Positions 1 to 11,812 of a DNA stretch of 64,000 nucleotides are shown one piece after another; position 1 is the stretch's first letter; each line of letters starts with the position of its first letter. The stretch spans positions 62,001-126,000 of the forward strand of contig JADKEF010000004.1 of the NCBI GenBank assembly GCA_016718135.1. The letters run 5' to 3'. The notes under the pieces were generated by a model. The model was given only the letters and a program-made list of their open reading frames with translations. It was not told the DNA's origin and did not search any database. Origin of the DNA: Acidobacteriota bacterium (lineage in GTDB: Bacteria > Acidobacteriota > Blastocatellia > Pyrinomonadales > Pyrinomonadaceae). Position numbers and translations under genes: made by a program.

Positions 1-28
1 ATACTATGCCAGGATTCGAGCGGTTTCA

Positions 29-346
29 TCATGATAAATCGCCGACATCGACAATTCGATTGTAGTCGAGAGCACTATGTATGACGTGCAAAATTCTTAC
101 ACCGCCGATGAGCGGAACGTAAAAGATAAGATAATGGTCAAAATCTTTCACGAGAGACATTCTGATCGACGCGAGTTCGGTGTCCTGGAATCTGCGAGGG
201 CTTCCTATCTCGGGAAATGCCTCGAGTTGCTCGAAAGACAAATCGCAGGCATCGAGAAATCTCTCGGCGATGGTCTCGTCGTACCCGGCTAAGTAAGTTG
301 CGATCTCGGCCAGCTCGTCAAAAACGCCGGGTGCAAACTTGATCAT
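29..346 (-). CDS. parE: ParE-type toxin (RelE/ParE superfamily)
   Basis: A 105-residue protein with the layout of the ParE/RelE fold: an N-terminal helical pair (FDELAEIATYLAG), a central basic/aromatic strand (SPRRF) and a C-terminal segment ILHVIHSALDY typical of plasmid-stabilisation toxins. ParE members poison DNA gyrase, while RelE members cut mRNA; which applies here cannot be read from the sequence. Its start overlaps the stop of the upstream RHH antitoxin by 4 bp (ATGA), as expected for a translationally coupled toxin-antitoxin pair, so it would be neutralised and autoregulated by that partner. Length is normal for the family. Confidence 0.85.
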   Translation of the reverse strand: MIKFAPGVFDELAEIATYLAGYDETIAERFLDACDLSFEQLEAFPEIGSPRRFQDTELASIRMSLVKDFDHYLIFYVPLIGGVRILHVIHSALDYNRIVDVGDLS

Positions 347-594
347 TTCTTCGCTTCGATCCGTCTTCGCATTTCGGCTCGAACGTCGTCCATCGTAAAG
401 GTTACATCATCGCCGGAACGCAGCCTTTCGAGCAGAACGGTCTCCAAACGCTTTTCGTTCCGTCGTTTTTGATCGGCTCTAATAAGTTCCCTGACGTATT
501 CGCTAGCGCTGCCATAACCGTCGTCGTTCAGCGTATCTTCGACAAAAACACGCATAGAGTCGGGTAGAGATATGTTCATTGTTGTTGTGGCCAT
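343..594 (-). CDS. parD: ParD-type ribbon-helix-helix antitoxin
   Basis: An 83-residue protein. The N-terminus (MNISLPDSMRVFVEDTL) followed by GYGSASEYVRELI matches the RHH DNA-binding domain of ParD/CopG-type antitoxins. The charged C-terminal tail (about residues 45-83) is the usual unstructured toxin-binding segment. It precedes and overlaps the ParE-like toxin gene by 4 bp, forming a standard two-gene operon, and probably binds its own promoter as an RHH dimer. An alternative start a few codons downstream (MNISLP) is possible because ParD proteins usually begin near that point. Confidence 0.85.
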   Translation of the reverse strand: MATTTMNISLPDSMRVFVEDTLNDDGYGSASEYVRELIRADQKRRNEKRLETVLLERLRSGDDVTFTMDDVRAEMRRRIEAKK

Positions 595-647
595 ACAATG
601 ACAATCTAGTTGGCTTGGCAGATCTTGTCAATCTTTGCCAATCAAGT

Positions 648-1856
648 TTACTCCATATTTCTTAACCGCAATCTTAACGCCTGTAGCTTAATAAACCCTT
701 CCGCATCGATCTGATCGTATGCTCCGGCGTCGTCTTCGAATGTGACGACACGCTCTCGATAGAGGGAATTCGGCGATTTGCGGCCCAGTATTGTGACGTT
801 GCCTTTGTAGAGTTTTACTCGGACGTCGCCGTTAACGGTTTCCTGGGTTTGGTTGACCATCGATTTGAGGATCTCGAATTCTGGGGCGAACCAGAAGCCG
901 TAGTAGATGGATTCGGCGAATTTTGTGCCGAAGGAATCGCGCAGCCGGCCGACCTCGCGGTCCAAGGTGATCGATTCGATAGCTCGGTGAGCGGCTTGCA
1001 GGATCGTGACGCCGGGAGTCTCGTACACGCCGCGTGATTTCATGCCGACGAAGCGGTTCTCGACCAGATCGACACGGCCGATGCCATGTTCGCCGCCGAG
1101 GTAGTTGAGCTTGGTCAGCATATCGACAGCGCCGTATTTTTCGCCGTCGATCGCGACTGGCTCGCCTTTTTCGAACGAGATCGTCAGTTCCTGGGCAGTG
1201 TTCGAAGCGTTACCGGGCGATTTGGTCAGCAGGAAAATATTCTCCGGCGGGGCGGCCCACGGGTCCTCGAGAATGCCGCCTTCGTAAGAGATGTGCATCA
1301 GATTGCGGTCCATCGAATATGGTTTATCGGCGGTCGCGGTGACGGGAATGCCGTGTTTCGCACAATACGCGATCAAATCGGCACGGCCCTTGAATTCCCA
1401 ATGCCGCCACGGAGCCACGACCTTTATATCCGGTTGCAGCGAGTAATATGTCAGCTCAAAACGCACCTGATCGTTGCCCTTGCCGGTCGCTCCGTGAGCC
1501 ACGGCATCGGCACCTTCCATCTGGGCGATCTCGATCTGGCGTTTGGCGATGACGGGCCGGGCGAGCGATGTGCCGAGCAGGTAAACGCCTTCGTACAAAG
1601 CATTTGCCTTGACCGCCATCCAAACGAAGTCTTTTACAAACTCCTCACGGAGATCCTCGACGTAGAGTTTCGAGGCACCCGTTGCTAGAGCCTTTTCCTC
1701 GAGCCCTGTCATTTCGTCGCCTTGGCCCACATCGGCGCAATAGCAGACGACCTCGCAGCCGTAGGTTTCCTTGAGCCACAAGAGCATGGCCGACGTGTCC
1801 AATCCGCCCGAATAGGCGAGCACTACTTTATTTATCTTTTTGTCCATTGCATTCAC
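648..1856 (-). CDS. argG: argininosuccinate synthase
   Basis: A 402-residue ArgG that condenses citrulline and aspartate using ATP in the penultimate step of arginine synthesis, in the cytosol. The ATP-pyrophosphatase P-loop AYSGGLDTS lies at about residues 14-22, and the conserved GATGKGNDQVRFE segment lies in the synthetase domain. Length is typical. It is transcribed divergently from argH, with only 68 bp between the two starts, so both arginine genes probably share a regulatory region. No frameshift is seen. Confidence 0.97.
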   Translation of the reverse strand: MNAMDKKINKVVLAYSGGLDTSAMLLWLKETYGCEVVCYCADVGQGDEMTGLEEKALATGASKLYVEDLREEFVKDFVWMAVKANALYEGVYLLGTSLARPVIAKRQIEIAQMEGADAVAHGATGKGNDQVRFELTYYSLQPDIKVVAPWRHWEFKGRADLIAYCAKHGIPVTATADKPYSMDRNLMHISYEGGILEDPWAAPPENIFLLTKSPGNASNTAQELTISFEKGEPVAIDGEKYGAVDMLTKLNYLGGEHGIGRVDLVENRFVGMKSRGVYETPGVTILQAAHRAIESITLDREVGRLRDSFGTKFAESIYYGFWFAPEFEILKSMVNQTQETVNGDVRVKLYKGNVTILGRKSPNSLYRERVVTFEDDAGAYDQIDAEGFIKLQALRLRLRNME

Positions 1857-1924
1857 TAACGCAGAACCCAGTCGCTACCGCTCCCGGTTCTGACACGTTA
1901 CAATTAAACCGCACGGAGATATAG

Positions 1925-3307
<1,383 letters not shown>

Positions 3308-3308
3308 G

Positions 3309-3731
3309 ATGGACAAACTAGAACTTCTCGACAAGATCGGCCGCAGCGAACTGCTCGATTTTCTCGGCGTGACGATCGAGGTCGCGGAGCCGGAACGTGT
3401 CGTGCTCAAGATGGAGGTCACGCCTAAGGTTCACCAATACGTCGGCATCATGAATGGCGGCGTCTCGCTTTTTCTTGCCGAGACTGCCGCATCGATAGGC
3501 GTCGTCGCTGGCAGTGATCTGACGAAAGTGACGCCTGTCGGCATCGAGATAAATGCCAACCATCTGCGAGCCGTAAGCAAAGGCATCATCACCGTAGAAG
3601 CCAAACCGGTCTATCCCGGCAGCACGATGAGTGTCTGGAGCATCGAGATCAAAAACGACAAAGGCAAGCTCGTCTGTATTTCCCGAATCACACTGCTCAA
3701 TCAAAAACGGCCTGCAAAGCAGGATGCCTAA
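3309..3731 (+). CDS. PaaI-family hotdog thioesterase
   Basis: A 140-residue single hotdog-fold protein. The motif HQYVGIMNGGVSLFLAETAAS carries the conserved Asn/Gly helix start and the acidic residue typical of the PaaI/YdiI/menaquinone-type acyl-CoA thioesterases. These enzymes hydrolyse small aromatic or DHNA-CoA thioesters; the substrate cannot be assigned here. The start codon follows the argH stop by a single base, suggesting translational coupling, although no functional link to arginine synthesis is obvious. Confidence 0.85.
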   Translation: MDKLELLDKIGRSELLDFLGVTIEVAEPERVVLKMEVTPKVHQYVGIMNGGVSLFLAETAASIGVVAGSDLTKVTPVGIEINANHLRAVSKGIITVEAKPVYPGSTMSVWSIEIKNDKGKLVCISRITLLNQKRPAKQDA

Positions 3732-3818
3732 GAATTTCACCCGCGAAATAAGCTAAAACGCGAAATAAGGATCTCTTTTTCGTACATTTAGCGTGTTTCG
3801 CGGTGCTAAACTCTTCTT

Positions 3819-4784
3819 GTGCATCAATTTGTTCGCAAACTTATCACCGAATGGCGGCGGCTGGAGTTGCCAATTTCGAGTGGGACTTTCGTTATAGCCG
3901 TTTCGGGCGGTGCGGACTCGGTGAGTTTGTTGCTTGGCGTGCACGACCTTGTGATTCGTAAGAAGCTCGCGTTGCGCGTCGTTGCAGCTCACTTTAATCA
4001 CAAACTACGCGGCTCCGAGAGCGACCGCGACGAGGAATACGTCCGTTCACTTTGCACAAGACTTGCTATCGAGCTTGCGGTCGGGCACGGATCACTACCC
4101 AAGGACGGAAATCTCGAACAGAATGCTCGCGATGCTCGCTACAAGTTCCTGTCGGAAACAGCCGCTAACCTCGATTCCTTCGCCGTCCTCACAGCCCATA
4201 CCGTAAATGACCAGGCCGAGACTTTTCTACTCAATCTGGTGCGCGGAAGCGGACCCGACGGCTTGAGCGGAATGAAACCCGTGCGAAGTCTCGACGGGGA
4301 TATTAAGCTTGTCCGGCCTCTTTTGATGTGGGCGAAGCGAAAGGAGACCGAGGGCTTTTGCCGCGATCTAGGCGTCGACTATTGCTACGACACGATGAAT
4401 GAGGACACGGCATTTAAACGCGTACGAATTCGCAAAATTCTATTGCCGCTGCTTGAGGACATGAACCCAAATATCATCGAAACCCTGGCAAATACGGCCT
4501 CGCTGATGCAAAACTTGCCGGCCGCAGCCATGGCCCAGCCACCGGACGATCTCGACCTTGCCACCATTCGCGATCTCGGGGAAAGCGAGCTTTATTCGAC
4601 GTTGCGCGATTGGCTTCAGCAAAAGCGCGGAAGCACGCGGGCATTGCAACTGAAACATATAAAGTCGATCGAGCGTTTGGTTCATAGTGAGAAGAGCGGC
4701 CGCGTGGCAGAGTTGCCGGGCGGGGCGCGTGTTGTCAAGTCGGGCGGGCGCCTGCGGTATGAGGAAAATGGGGTTGATAATTGA
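3819..4784 (+). CDS. tilS: tRNA(Ile)-lysidine synthase
   Basis: A 321-residue TilS that modifies C34 of the CAU-anticodon isoleucine tRNA to lysidine. The PP-loop SGGADS at residues 29-34 binds ATP, and HFNHKLRGSESDRDEEY is the characteristic second motif. A C-terminal segment of about 80 residues (IKSIERLV...GGARVVKSGGRL) resembles the shorter TilS C-terminal domain. I use the GTG at 3819, as no better start lies upstream. The protein is on the short side for TilS, lacking a long C-terminal extension. The gene precedes ftsH by 129 bp, an arrangement common in many bacteria. Confidence 0.93.
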   Translation: MHQFVRKLITEWRRLELPISSGTFVIAVSGGADSVSLLLGVHDLVIRKKLALRVVAAHFNHKLRGSESDRDEEYVRSLCTRLAIELAVGHGSLPKDGNLEQNARDARYKFLSETAANLDSFAVLTAHTVNDQAETFLLNLVRGSGPDGLSGMKPVRSLDGDIKLVRPLLMWAKRKETEGFCRDLGVDYCYDTMNEDTAFKRVRIRKILLPLLEDMNPNIIETLANTASLMQNLPAAAMAQPPDDLDLATIRDLGESELYSTLRDWLQQKRGSTRALQLKHIKSIERLVHSEKSGRVAELPGGARVVKSGGRLRYEENGVDN

Positions 4785-4913
4785 TATGGCGCCGTCTAAA
4801 CTTAGGGGTTAGAGTGTTGGGTGTATTGGCGCAATCAGTGCAACATCCGACGGGCGGCTTTCATCGAAGTACATTGCATCGCGATAGATGACGAGTCGAT
4901 GCGGAGGTAAAAT

Positions 4914-6839
<1,926 letters not shown>

Positions 6840-6861
6840 GAAAGGCCAAAAGGGAAAAGTT

Positions 6862-6898
6862 GAAAAAGGGGAAAAGTTCAGAGCTTTTCTCCTTTTTC
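6862..6898 (+). terminator. inverted repeat after ftsH
   Basis: The two arms GAAAAAGGGGAAAAG and CTTTTCTCCTTTTTC face each other around a few bases, giving a stem of about 17 bp immediately after the ftsH stop, followed by a T-rich tract. It looks like a Rho-independent terminator or attenuator. Because it lies inside the longest possible folP reading frame, it argues for the internal folP start at 6920. Confidence 0.6.
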
Positions 6899-6919
6899 AC
6901 TTTTACACATTTTCACTTT

Positions 6920-7762
6920 ATGTTTTGGCAGACATCACGCCGCCGCATCTCGCTCGACCGTCCGTTGGTGATGGGGATCTTGAACGTCACGCCCGACAGC
7001 TTTTCGGACGGCGGTGAATTTGTTATGTCTGAGGAGGCTCTAAAGCGAGCTGAGCGGATGATCGATGACGGCGTCGATATTATCGATATCGGTGGCGAAT
7101 CGACACGGCCCGGCGGTGCGACGGTCGATCCTGAGGTTGAAGTGCAGCGAACGGAGCCGGTCGTTCAGGCGATCGCAAAACGCTTCGACATTCCTATCTC
7201 CATCGACACAACAAAATGGATCGTCGCAAAAGCCGCGATCGATGCCGGGGCAGAGATCATCAACGATATTTCGGGTTTGCGGTGGGATGCACGGCTTGCT
7301 GATCTAGCCGCGAACACTGAGGCCGGGCTTATTCTCATGCACTCACGCGGTAATTTCGAAACGATGCATTCCGAGCCACCGGTTGCGGATATATGTGCCG
7401 AACTTCGCGGGTCGCTCACGGTCTCGATCGAAACCGCAAAAAAACGGGGTGTTCGCAAAGAACAGATCGCCCTGGACATCGGCATCGGATTTGGCAAGAC
7501 ATTTGAGCAAAATTTAGAGTTGCTGGCGAAACTTGGTAGTATCGTAAGTGAATTCAAATCGTACCCGATGCTAGTCGGCACGTCGCGAAAGTCGTTTATC
7601 GGAAAGATACTCGGCGACGCTCCGCCGTTGGAGCGGCTTGGTGGTAGCCTGGCGACGGCCTTGATAGTGGTGCAGCGGGGCGCGAAGATCGTAAGGGTTC
7701 ACGATGTTAAAGAAACAGTCGCGGCTCTTGCTGTAGCTCGCGAGATCGAACTGAGGGACTAG
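6920..7762 (+). CDS. folP: dihydropteroate synthase
   Basis: FolP joins pABA to hydroxymethyl-dihydropterin pyrophosphate in folate synthesis and is the sulfonamide target. The signature MGILNVTPDSFSDGG occurs near the N-terminus, followed by GGESTRPG and a C-terminal loop GTSRKSFIG. I choose ATG 6920 (about 280 residues). The longer ATG at 6860 would translate through the hairpin after ftsH and add a Phe-rich stretch not seen in the family. The frame is intact. A small membrane protein gene and lptE follow on the same strand. Confidence 0.95.
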   Translation: MFWQTSRRRISLDRPLVMGILNVTPDSFSDGGEFVMSEEALKRAERMIDDGVDIIDIGGESTRPGGATVDPEVEVQRTEPVVQAIAKRFDIPISIDTTKWIVAKAAIDAGAEIINDISGLRWDARLADLAANTEAGLILMHSRGNFETMHSEPPVADICAELRGSLTVSIETAKKRGVRKEQIALDIGIGFGKTFEQNLELLAKLGSIVSEFKSYPMLVGTSRKSFIGKILGDAPPLERLGGSLATALIVVQRGAKIVRVHDVKETVAALAVAREIELRD

Positions 7763-7820
7763 ATCAGATCCTGAATGTAGAGGAATTGTCGATGAAAGTG
7801 AAAGATGTTTTCGAGCACTA

Positions 7821-7997
7821 GTGACGATGACTGTTATGGTCTGTGCCGTTGCAGCGGATGCAATTGCGGATATTCCGGCTCCGAAGACTGAATCGAACGG
7901 TATGGATTGGAGCTTTATTTTGATGGGGGCGGTTAGCGCCTTTCTCGGGGCATTACTGTTTATTTGGCTTGGCCGCAAGCTGTTCAAGAAAACTTAA
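7821..7997 (+). CDS. small single-pass membrane protein, 5' end uncertain
   Basis: A 58-codon frame from GTG 7821 (or ATG 7827) encodes a short protein with a hydrophobic N-terminus (VMVCAVAADAIAD, resembling a signal-peptide end) and a second hydrophobic segment near the C-terminus (FILMGAVSAFLGALLFIWLG) followed by a basic tail. Upstream, ATG 7792 with an AGAGGA ribosome binding site opens only a nine-codon peptide (MKVKDVFEH). Joining that start to this frame by one indel would give a complete signal peptide, so a single-base error or mutation near 7815 is likely. It ends 3 bp before lptE. Function is unknown; it is too short for the usual gene callers. Confidence 0.5.
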   Translation: MTMTVMVCAVAADAIADIPAPKTESNGMDWSFILMGAVSAFLGALLFIWLGRKLFKKT

Positions 7998-8000
7998 ATC

Positions 8001-8552
8001 ATGAAAATCCTGCGTATTTTCTCGATCGCCATGGTGTTATTTATGGTCTCGGGCTTTACTGAATGTTATAAGCCGGTAACCAATTCAGGCCTGCCTAAGA
8101 ACATCAAAACCGTCGCTGTTCCTGCCTTTCAATTCGAGGCAAAAGGCCTTCGTTATCGCGTCGAATCGCGATTTACCGAGGCCGTTACCCGCGAGATCAT
8201 TAAACGCGGTAATGGCTTGAAGGTCCAGGGCTCACGCACCGGTGCCGACGCAGTGCTTGAGGGAACGATCCGAGATTTCAATTTCACCGGCGTCCTGCTC
8301 GACAGTGAAGGCCGTGCCCGTGTCTACGAGGTTACGATCGTCACAGCCGTCACCATTCGCGACCTCAAAGAGAACAAGATCCTTTACGACAATCAGAATT
8401 TTATCTTCCGCGATTCTTTCGAGTTCACCTCCGACCCACGATCATTTTTCAATGAGGAAGATCCGGCCGTCGAACGCATGGCCCGGGCGTTCGCCGAAGC
8501 CGCTGTGTCAGCGTTTGTTAACGGAATCGGGGTGAAGGAAGAGAAGAAGTAG
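8001..8552 (+). CDS. lptE: LptE-like LPS assembly lipoprotein
   Basis: A 183-residue exported protein with an N-terminal hydrophobic segment ending SGFTEC, a non-canonical lipobox, so lipidation at Cys22 is probable but not certain. The following segment (LPKNIKTVAVPAFQ, then RVESRFTEAVTREIIKRG and GADAVLEGTIRDF) matches the LptE/RlpB fold of the outer-membrane LPS translocon partner of LptD. It lies directly upstream of holA, and an lptE-holA pair is conserved across diderm bacteria, which strengthens the call. The frame is intact. Confidence 0.82.
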   Translation: MKILRIFSIAMVLFMVSGFTECYKPVTNSGLPKNIKTVAVPAFQFEAKGLRYRVESRFTEAVTREIIKRGNGLKVQGSRTGADAVLEGTIRDFNFTGVLLDSEGRARVYEVTIVTAVTIRDLKENKILYDNQNFIFRDSFEFTSDPRSFFNEEDPAVERMARAFAEAAVSAFVNGIGVKEEKK

Positions 8553-8569
8553 ATCGGCCGCTATTCCTT

Positions 8570-9613
8570 ATGGTTCTAACACGCGATGACCTCAAAGACA
8601 GACTCAGACGGCGGGAGATCGCGCCGGTCTATGTTTTATTTGGCGAGGAGACCAATCTGCGTGATCTCGCGGCCAAGACCATTAGCGACCTTTCATTTGC
8701 CGACGGAGATTTTCGCGATTTCAACGACACAACTTTTAGCCTGAATACGCCGGGAGCTTTGGGGCAAGCACTTGGTGCAGCTCAGCAGTTGCCGATGATG
8801 GCTTCGCGGCGCGTGATACGTGTGGCGGACGTACGGGTTTCGGCGACGGGCTTTCGCGATACGATCACCGAGGCTGACGAACCGGCACTTTCCGCATACC
8901 TTGCAGATCCGTCTCCACACTCGGTTATCATCTTCGTTGCGGATGAACTAAACGGCGTTCGTAAAATGGGCAAATTTCTGCGCGAAAAAACGGTTGCCGT
9001 GGATTTCGCGAGGCTTGACGACAGGCAGTTCGCCGAGTGGGCAAGGTCGAAGTTCAAAGAAGCAGGTGCTGAGATAGATGAACCGACATTAAGGCTATTT
9101 TTATCGAGGGTCGACCCGGGCGTTCGGCGTTTGGGCAATGAGATCGACAAGCTTGCCGCTGCTGCATTGCCTAACAGGCAGATCACGCCTGAATTGATCG
9201 ACGAACTCGTGCCCAATTCCCGCGAGATCAGTAATTTTGACCTCACCGACCACCTCGTCGCCGGGCGCGGTGACAAAGCTCTCGCATCGCTCAAGAAGAT
9301 CCTCGACGACGGCGGCGAACCGCTAGCTTTGCTCGGCCTTATTTCATACAATTATCGCCGCCTGCTAATGGCAAAGGACATGATGGATCGCGGCGTGCCG
9401 CGTGCCGAGGTTGCGAAGGTCGCTAAGCTTCGATACAACGATCAGGAACCTTTCCTTGCATCCGCTCGTCGAGCGAGCCTGAGCAAACTTACCGATGCTG
9501 TCACTCGCATCGCGGCGACCGACCTCGCGATCAAAACCTCCATCGGCGGTAGCGGTCCGATGGGTGCACGGATGCAAATCGAATTGTTGGTATGTGAACT
9601 TGCCGCGCACTAA
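8570..9613 (+). CDS. holA: DNA polymerase III subunit delta
   Basis: A 347-residue HolA, the clamp-loader delta subunit that opens the beta sliding clamp. The N-terminus (LRRREIAPVYVLFGEETNLRD) matches the family's degenerate AAA+ start, and the middle contains the helical lid and the typical NEIDKLA segment. The C-terminal collar domain includes GLISYNYRRLL and SRREFSN-like helices. The position after lptE supports the assignment. A strong terminator follows. Confidence 0.93.
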   Translation: MVLTRDDLKDRLRRREIAPVYVLFGEETNLRDLAAKTISDLSFADGDFRDFNDTTFSLNTPGALGQALGAAQQLPMMASRRVIRVADVRVSATGFRDTITEADEPALSAYLADPSPHSVIIFVADELNGVRKMGKFLREKTVAVDFARLDDRQFAEWARSKFKEAGAEIDEPTLRLFLSRVDPGVRRLGNEIDKLAAAALPNRQITPELIDELVPNSREISNFDLTDHLVAGRGDKALASLKKILDDGGEPLALLGLISYNYRRLLMAKDMMDRGVPRAEVAKVAKLRYNDQEPFLASARRASLSKLTDAVTRIAATDLAIKTSIGGSGPMGARMQIELLVCELAAH

Positions 9614-9630
9614 GCACAGGTGTTTTATTG

Positions 9631-9668
9631 AAAAAGGGCTTTGCGGCCGCACGCAAAGCCCTTTTTTA
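9631..9668 (+). terminator. bidirectional Rho-independent terminator
   Basis: AAAAAGGGCTTTGCG and CGCAAAGCCCTTTTTT form a long GC-core stem with a six-base loop, flanked by an A-run and a T-run. It can terminate holA on the plus strand and the zinc-ribbon gene on the minus strand, which converge here. Confidence 0.9.
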
Positions 9669-9686
9669 TTAGTCGTTCTCAGTTCA

Positions 9687-10412
9687 TCAGATCGCCTCAA
9701 CCCCGCAAGCTGCATTGAAATAGTGGTATAGATCGTTGTAATCACCGAGAGCACGATTAAGTATCAGCGGCAATTGCTGTAGGTCAGAGGTGTTAACTAT
9801 CAGATTTAGGTTTCTCAGGAAAGCGTCGTGCGCATTCATTGTTGTGCCGGCATCTTCAAGTGAGATCAGGAAGAGTCGACGACGCTCCGACGAGTACATT
9901 GAGTTTGCTTTTTGCTGGATCACGGCAGCTCCCCCCATGTCGGCGGCGAAATCAGGTGAGAAGATCAGCACGCTCGTCTTGCCTTCGCGGAGACGTTCGT
10001 TGGCCTGTGCAGGGGTTTGTGCTACGTAAACCTTGTATCCCGATTTTGCGAGCAATTTCGCTGTCTCGTCGGCCTTGTCACCGAGACAGAGTAGGACGCG
10101 ACGCGGCTTGGACTCATCGTCTTCCGACGTTGCCGCTGTCTTATCAGTCTGCAGGGCAGTCATCAGTTGGCGCAGAGCGCTATTGATCTGCAGGTCAGAC
10201 TCCTTGGCGGCAAATCCGGGAGCCTCGGCTCCCACCGCTGCCGGTTGGCTCGCCGCTAGTTGATCCACGGTCGAGAGGCCTTTGCCAGATCCGTCCTTTT
10301 GTACGCGCAGCAGATTTTGACACCTCGGGCAACGTACGGAGAAGTGCCCGCTCGGGATCTTTGATTCATCGAGCTGAAGAGAAACAGAGCAGTTATCGCA
10401 ACGTATAATCAT
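9687..10412 (-). CDS. zinc-ribbon protein with receiver-like C-terminus
   Basis: A 241-residue cytosolic protein. Residues 1-40 form an MJ0042-type zinc ribbon with two Cys pairs (CDNC and CPRC). A linker of about 70 residues follows, then a domain of about 125 residues (RRVLLCLGDKADETAKLLAKSGYKVYVAQTPAQANERL) that looks like a CheY-type receiver fold, although the phosphoacceptor aspartate is not clear. It lies 39 bp downstream of the pilT-like gene on the same strand, so a role in controlling pilus or surface motility is an inference. No output domain is seen. Confidence 0.7.
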   Translation of the reverse strand: MIIRCDNCSVSLQLDESKIPSGHFSVRCPRCQNLLRVQKDGSGKGLSTVDQLAASQPAAVGAEAPGFAAKESDLQINSALRQLMTALQTDKTAATSEDDESKPRRVLLCLGDKADETAKLLAKSGYKVYVAQTPAQANERLREGKTSVLIFSPDFAADMGGAAVIQQKANSMYSSERRRLFLISLEDAGTTMNAHDAFLRNLNLIVNTSDLQQLPLILNRALGDYNDLYHYFNAACGVEAI

Positions 10413-10451
10413 AGTGGTACGGTTGTCAGATAGATCTGGCGTAGGGCAAAC

Positions 10452-11654
10452 TTACTCCATCATGTTCAAGACAGAGTCTGGATTATCTACAGGCGGTGGC
10501 GGTATCATCGGCTTTGGCATTGCGGTAACACGTCCGGCGTTTGCGTAATCTTCTGTTGAGGAAAGGCCCTTGAGCTGGAGCAGAAGGTTATTCTGATTGG
10601 TCGCAAACGAAAGGCCGTCGTCCATCGTGATCTTCTTGGCGTTGATCATATCGCGGATCACGCTGTCGAAATCCTGCATACCGTCGATCTCACCGTCGCG
10701 GATCGCGTCGAGCAACGATTTGCCCTCGGTCTCACCTTTTTCAATGTATTCACGTGTTCGAGGATTTGATTTCATGATCTCAACCGCAGCAATGCGGCCA
10801 CGGCCGTCAGCGGTGGGGATCAGACGTTGCGAGACGATGTACCGGAATGTCTGTGCGAGACGCGTGCGGATGATCCGCTCTTCGTTCTTGGGATAAAGAC
10901 CGACGATGCGATCGATCGTCTTTGAAGCGTCGATCGTGTGCAGAGTCGAGAGAACAAGGTGGCCCGTTTCAGCAGCTTCAAGAGCGATCTCGGCCGTCTC
11001 CAGATCACGCATCTCGCCAACGAGAATGACCTTTGGTGCCTGACGAAGGGCCGCACGTAGAGCTGAAGCAAAATCCTTCGTGTCGGAACCGACTTCACGC
11101 TGATTGATCGTACTCTTCTTGTGGTTGTGCAAGAACTCGATCGGATCCTCGATCGTGACGATGTGATAGGCTTTGGTCTCGTTGATACGGTCGATAATGG
11201 CCGCGAGAGTCGAGGTTTTTCCCGAACCGGTAGGACCGGTGAGCAGGACTATGCCGTTGCGAATATTGGCAATGTCAGCAAGCTGCGGCGGCAAGCGAAG
11301 TCCGTCGAAGGTCGGTATCTCGTGCGGAATGACACGCATTACAATCGAATACGAATTTCGCTGTTGGAAGATATTTACACGAAAACGGCATTTTCCCGGC
11401 AATGCGTAGCTCAGATCGGCCGTTCGATATTTGAAGAGTTGATTGGCCGCATCGGGGTTATCCCGTAGCAGCGACATCGCGATCATCTCTGTCTGAAAGG
11501 CCGATAGTTTTCCGAGGCCGATCGGCGATGCCGGGTACAGCACACCGTTGATCTCGACCTGCGGCTTCTGGCCGCTGGAGAAATTAAGGTCGCTGACGTT
11601 CTCTGAAACGAGCAGCATCTGCTCAATAATGGGCGCTATATCTAGCAAGCTCAT
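10452..11654 (-). CDS. pilT: PilT-type pilus retraction ATPase
   Basis: A 400-residue secretion-superfamily ATPase. An N-terminal PAS-like domain (VSDLNFSSGQKP) is followed by Walker A GPTGSGKTSTL near residue 139, the Asp box (TIEDPIEFLH), Walker B (ILVGEMRDLETAEIALEAAETGHLVLSTLH cluster) and the His box. The AIRDGEIDGMQDFD segment corresponds to the PilT C-terminal AIRNLIRE-like region. It probably drives type IV pilus retraction at the inner membrane. A zinc-ribbon/receiver-like gene follows. No other pil genes lie in the window. Confidence 0.92.
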   Translation of the reverse strand: MSLLDIAPIIEQMLLVSENVSDLNFSSGQKPQVEINGVLYPASPIGLGKLSAFQTEMIAMSLLRDNPDAANQLFKYRTADLSYALPGKCRFRVNIFQQRNSYSIVMRVIPHEIPTFDGLRLPPQLADIANIRNGIVLLTGPTGSGKTSTLAAIIDRINETKAYHIVTIEDPIEFLHNHKKSTINQREVGSDTKDFASALRAALRQAPKVILVGEMRDLETAEIALEAAETGHLVLSTLHTIDASKTIDRIVGLYPKNEERIIRTRLAQTFRYIVSQRLIPTADGRGRIAAVEIMKSNPRTREYIEKGETEGKSLLDAIRDGEIDGMQDFDSVIRDMINAKKITMDDGLSFATNQNNLLLQLKGLSSTEDYANAGRVTAMPKPMIPPPPVDNPDSVLNMME

Positions 11655-11812
11655 GGTATGGGGTTACTCCCGAAGAAGGATCTGCAAATAATGGCTGGGA
11701 TCGCAGGGCGGTTACCCGACAACTCGATAGAGAGCTGCCGTCAACAAACATTATCCGCGAAGGAGAGCTTGAATGCAAGTTAATTTTTAACAGCTTTAAA
11801 GAGTGTTTGACA

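Noticed and set aside
1086..1688. A 200-codon frame antisense to argG
   Set aside because: Shadow of an intact conserved gene; no ribosome binding site and no family resemblance.
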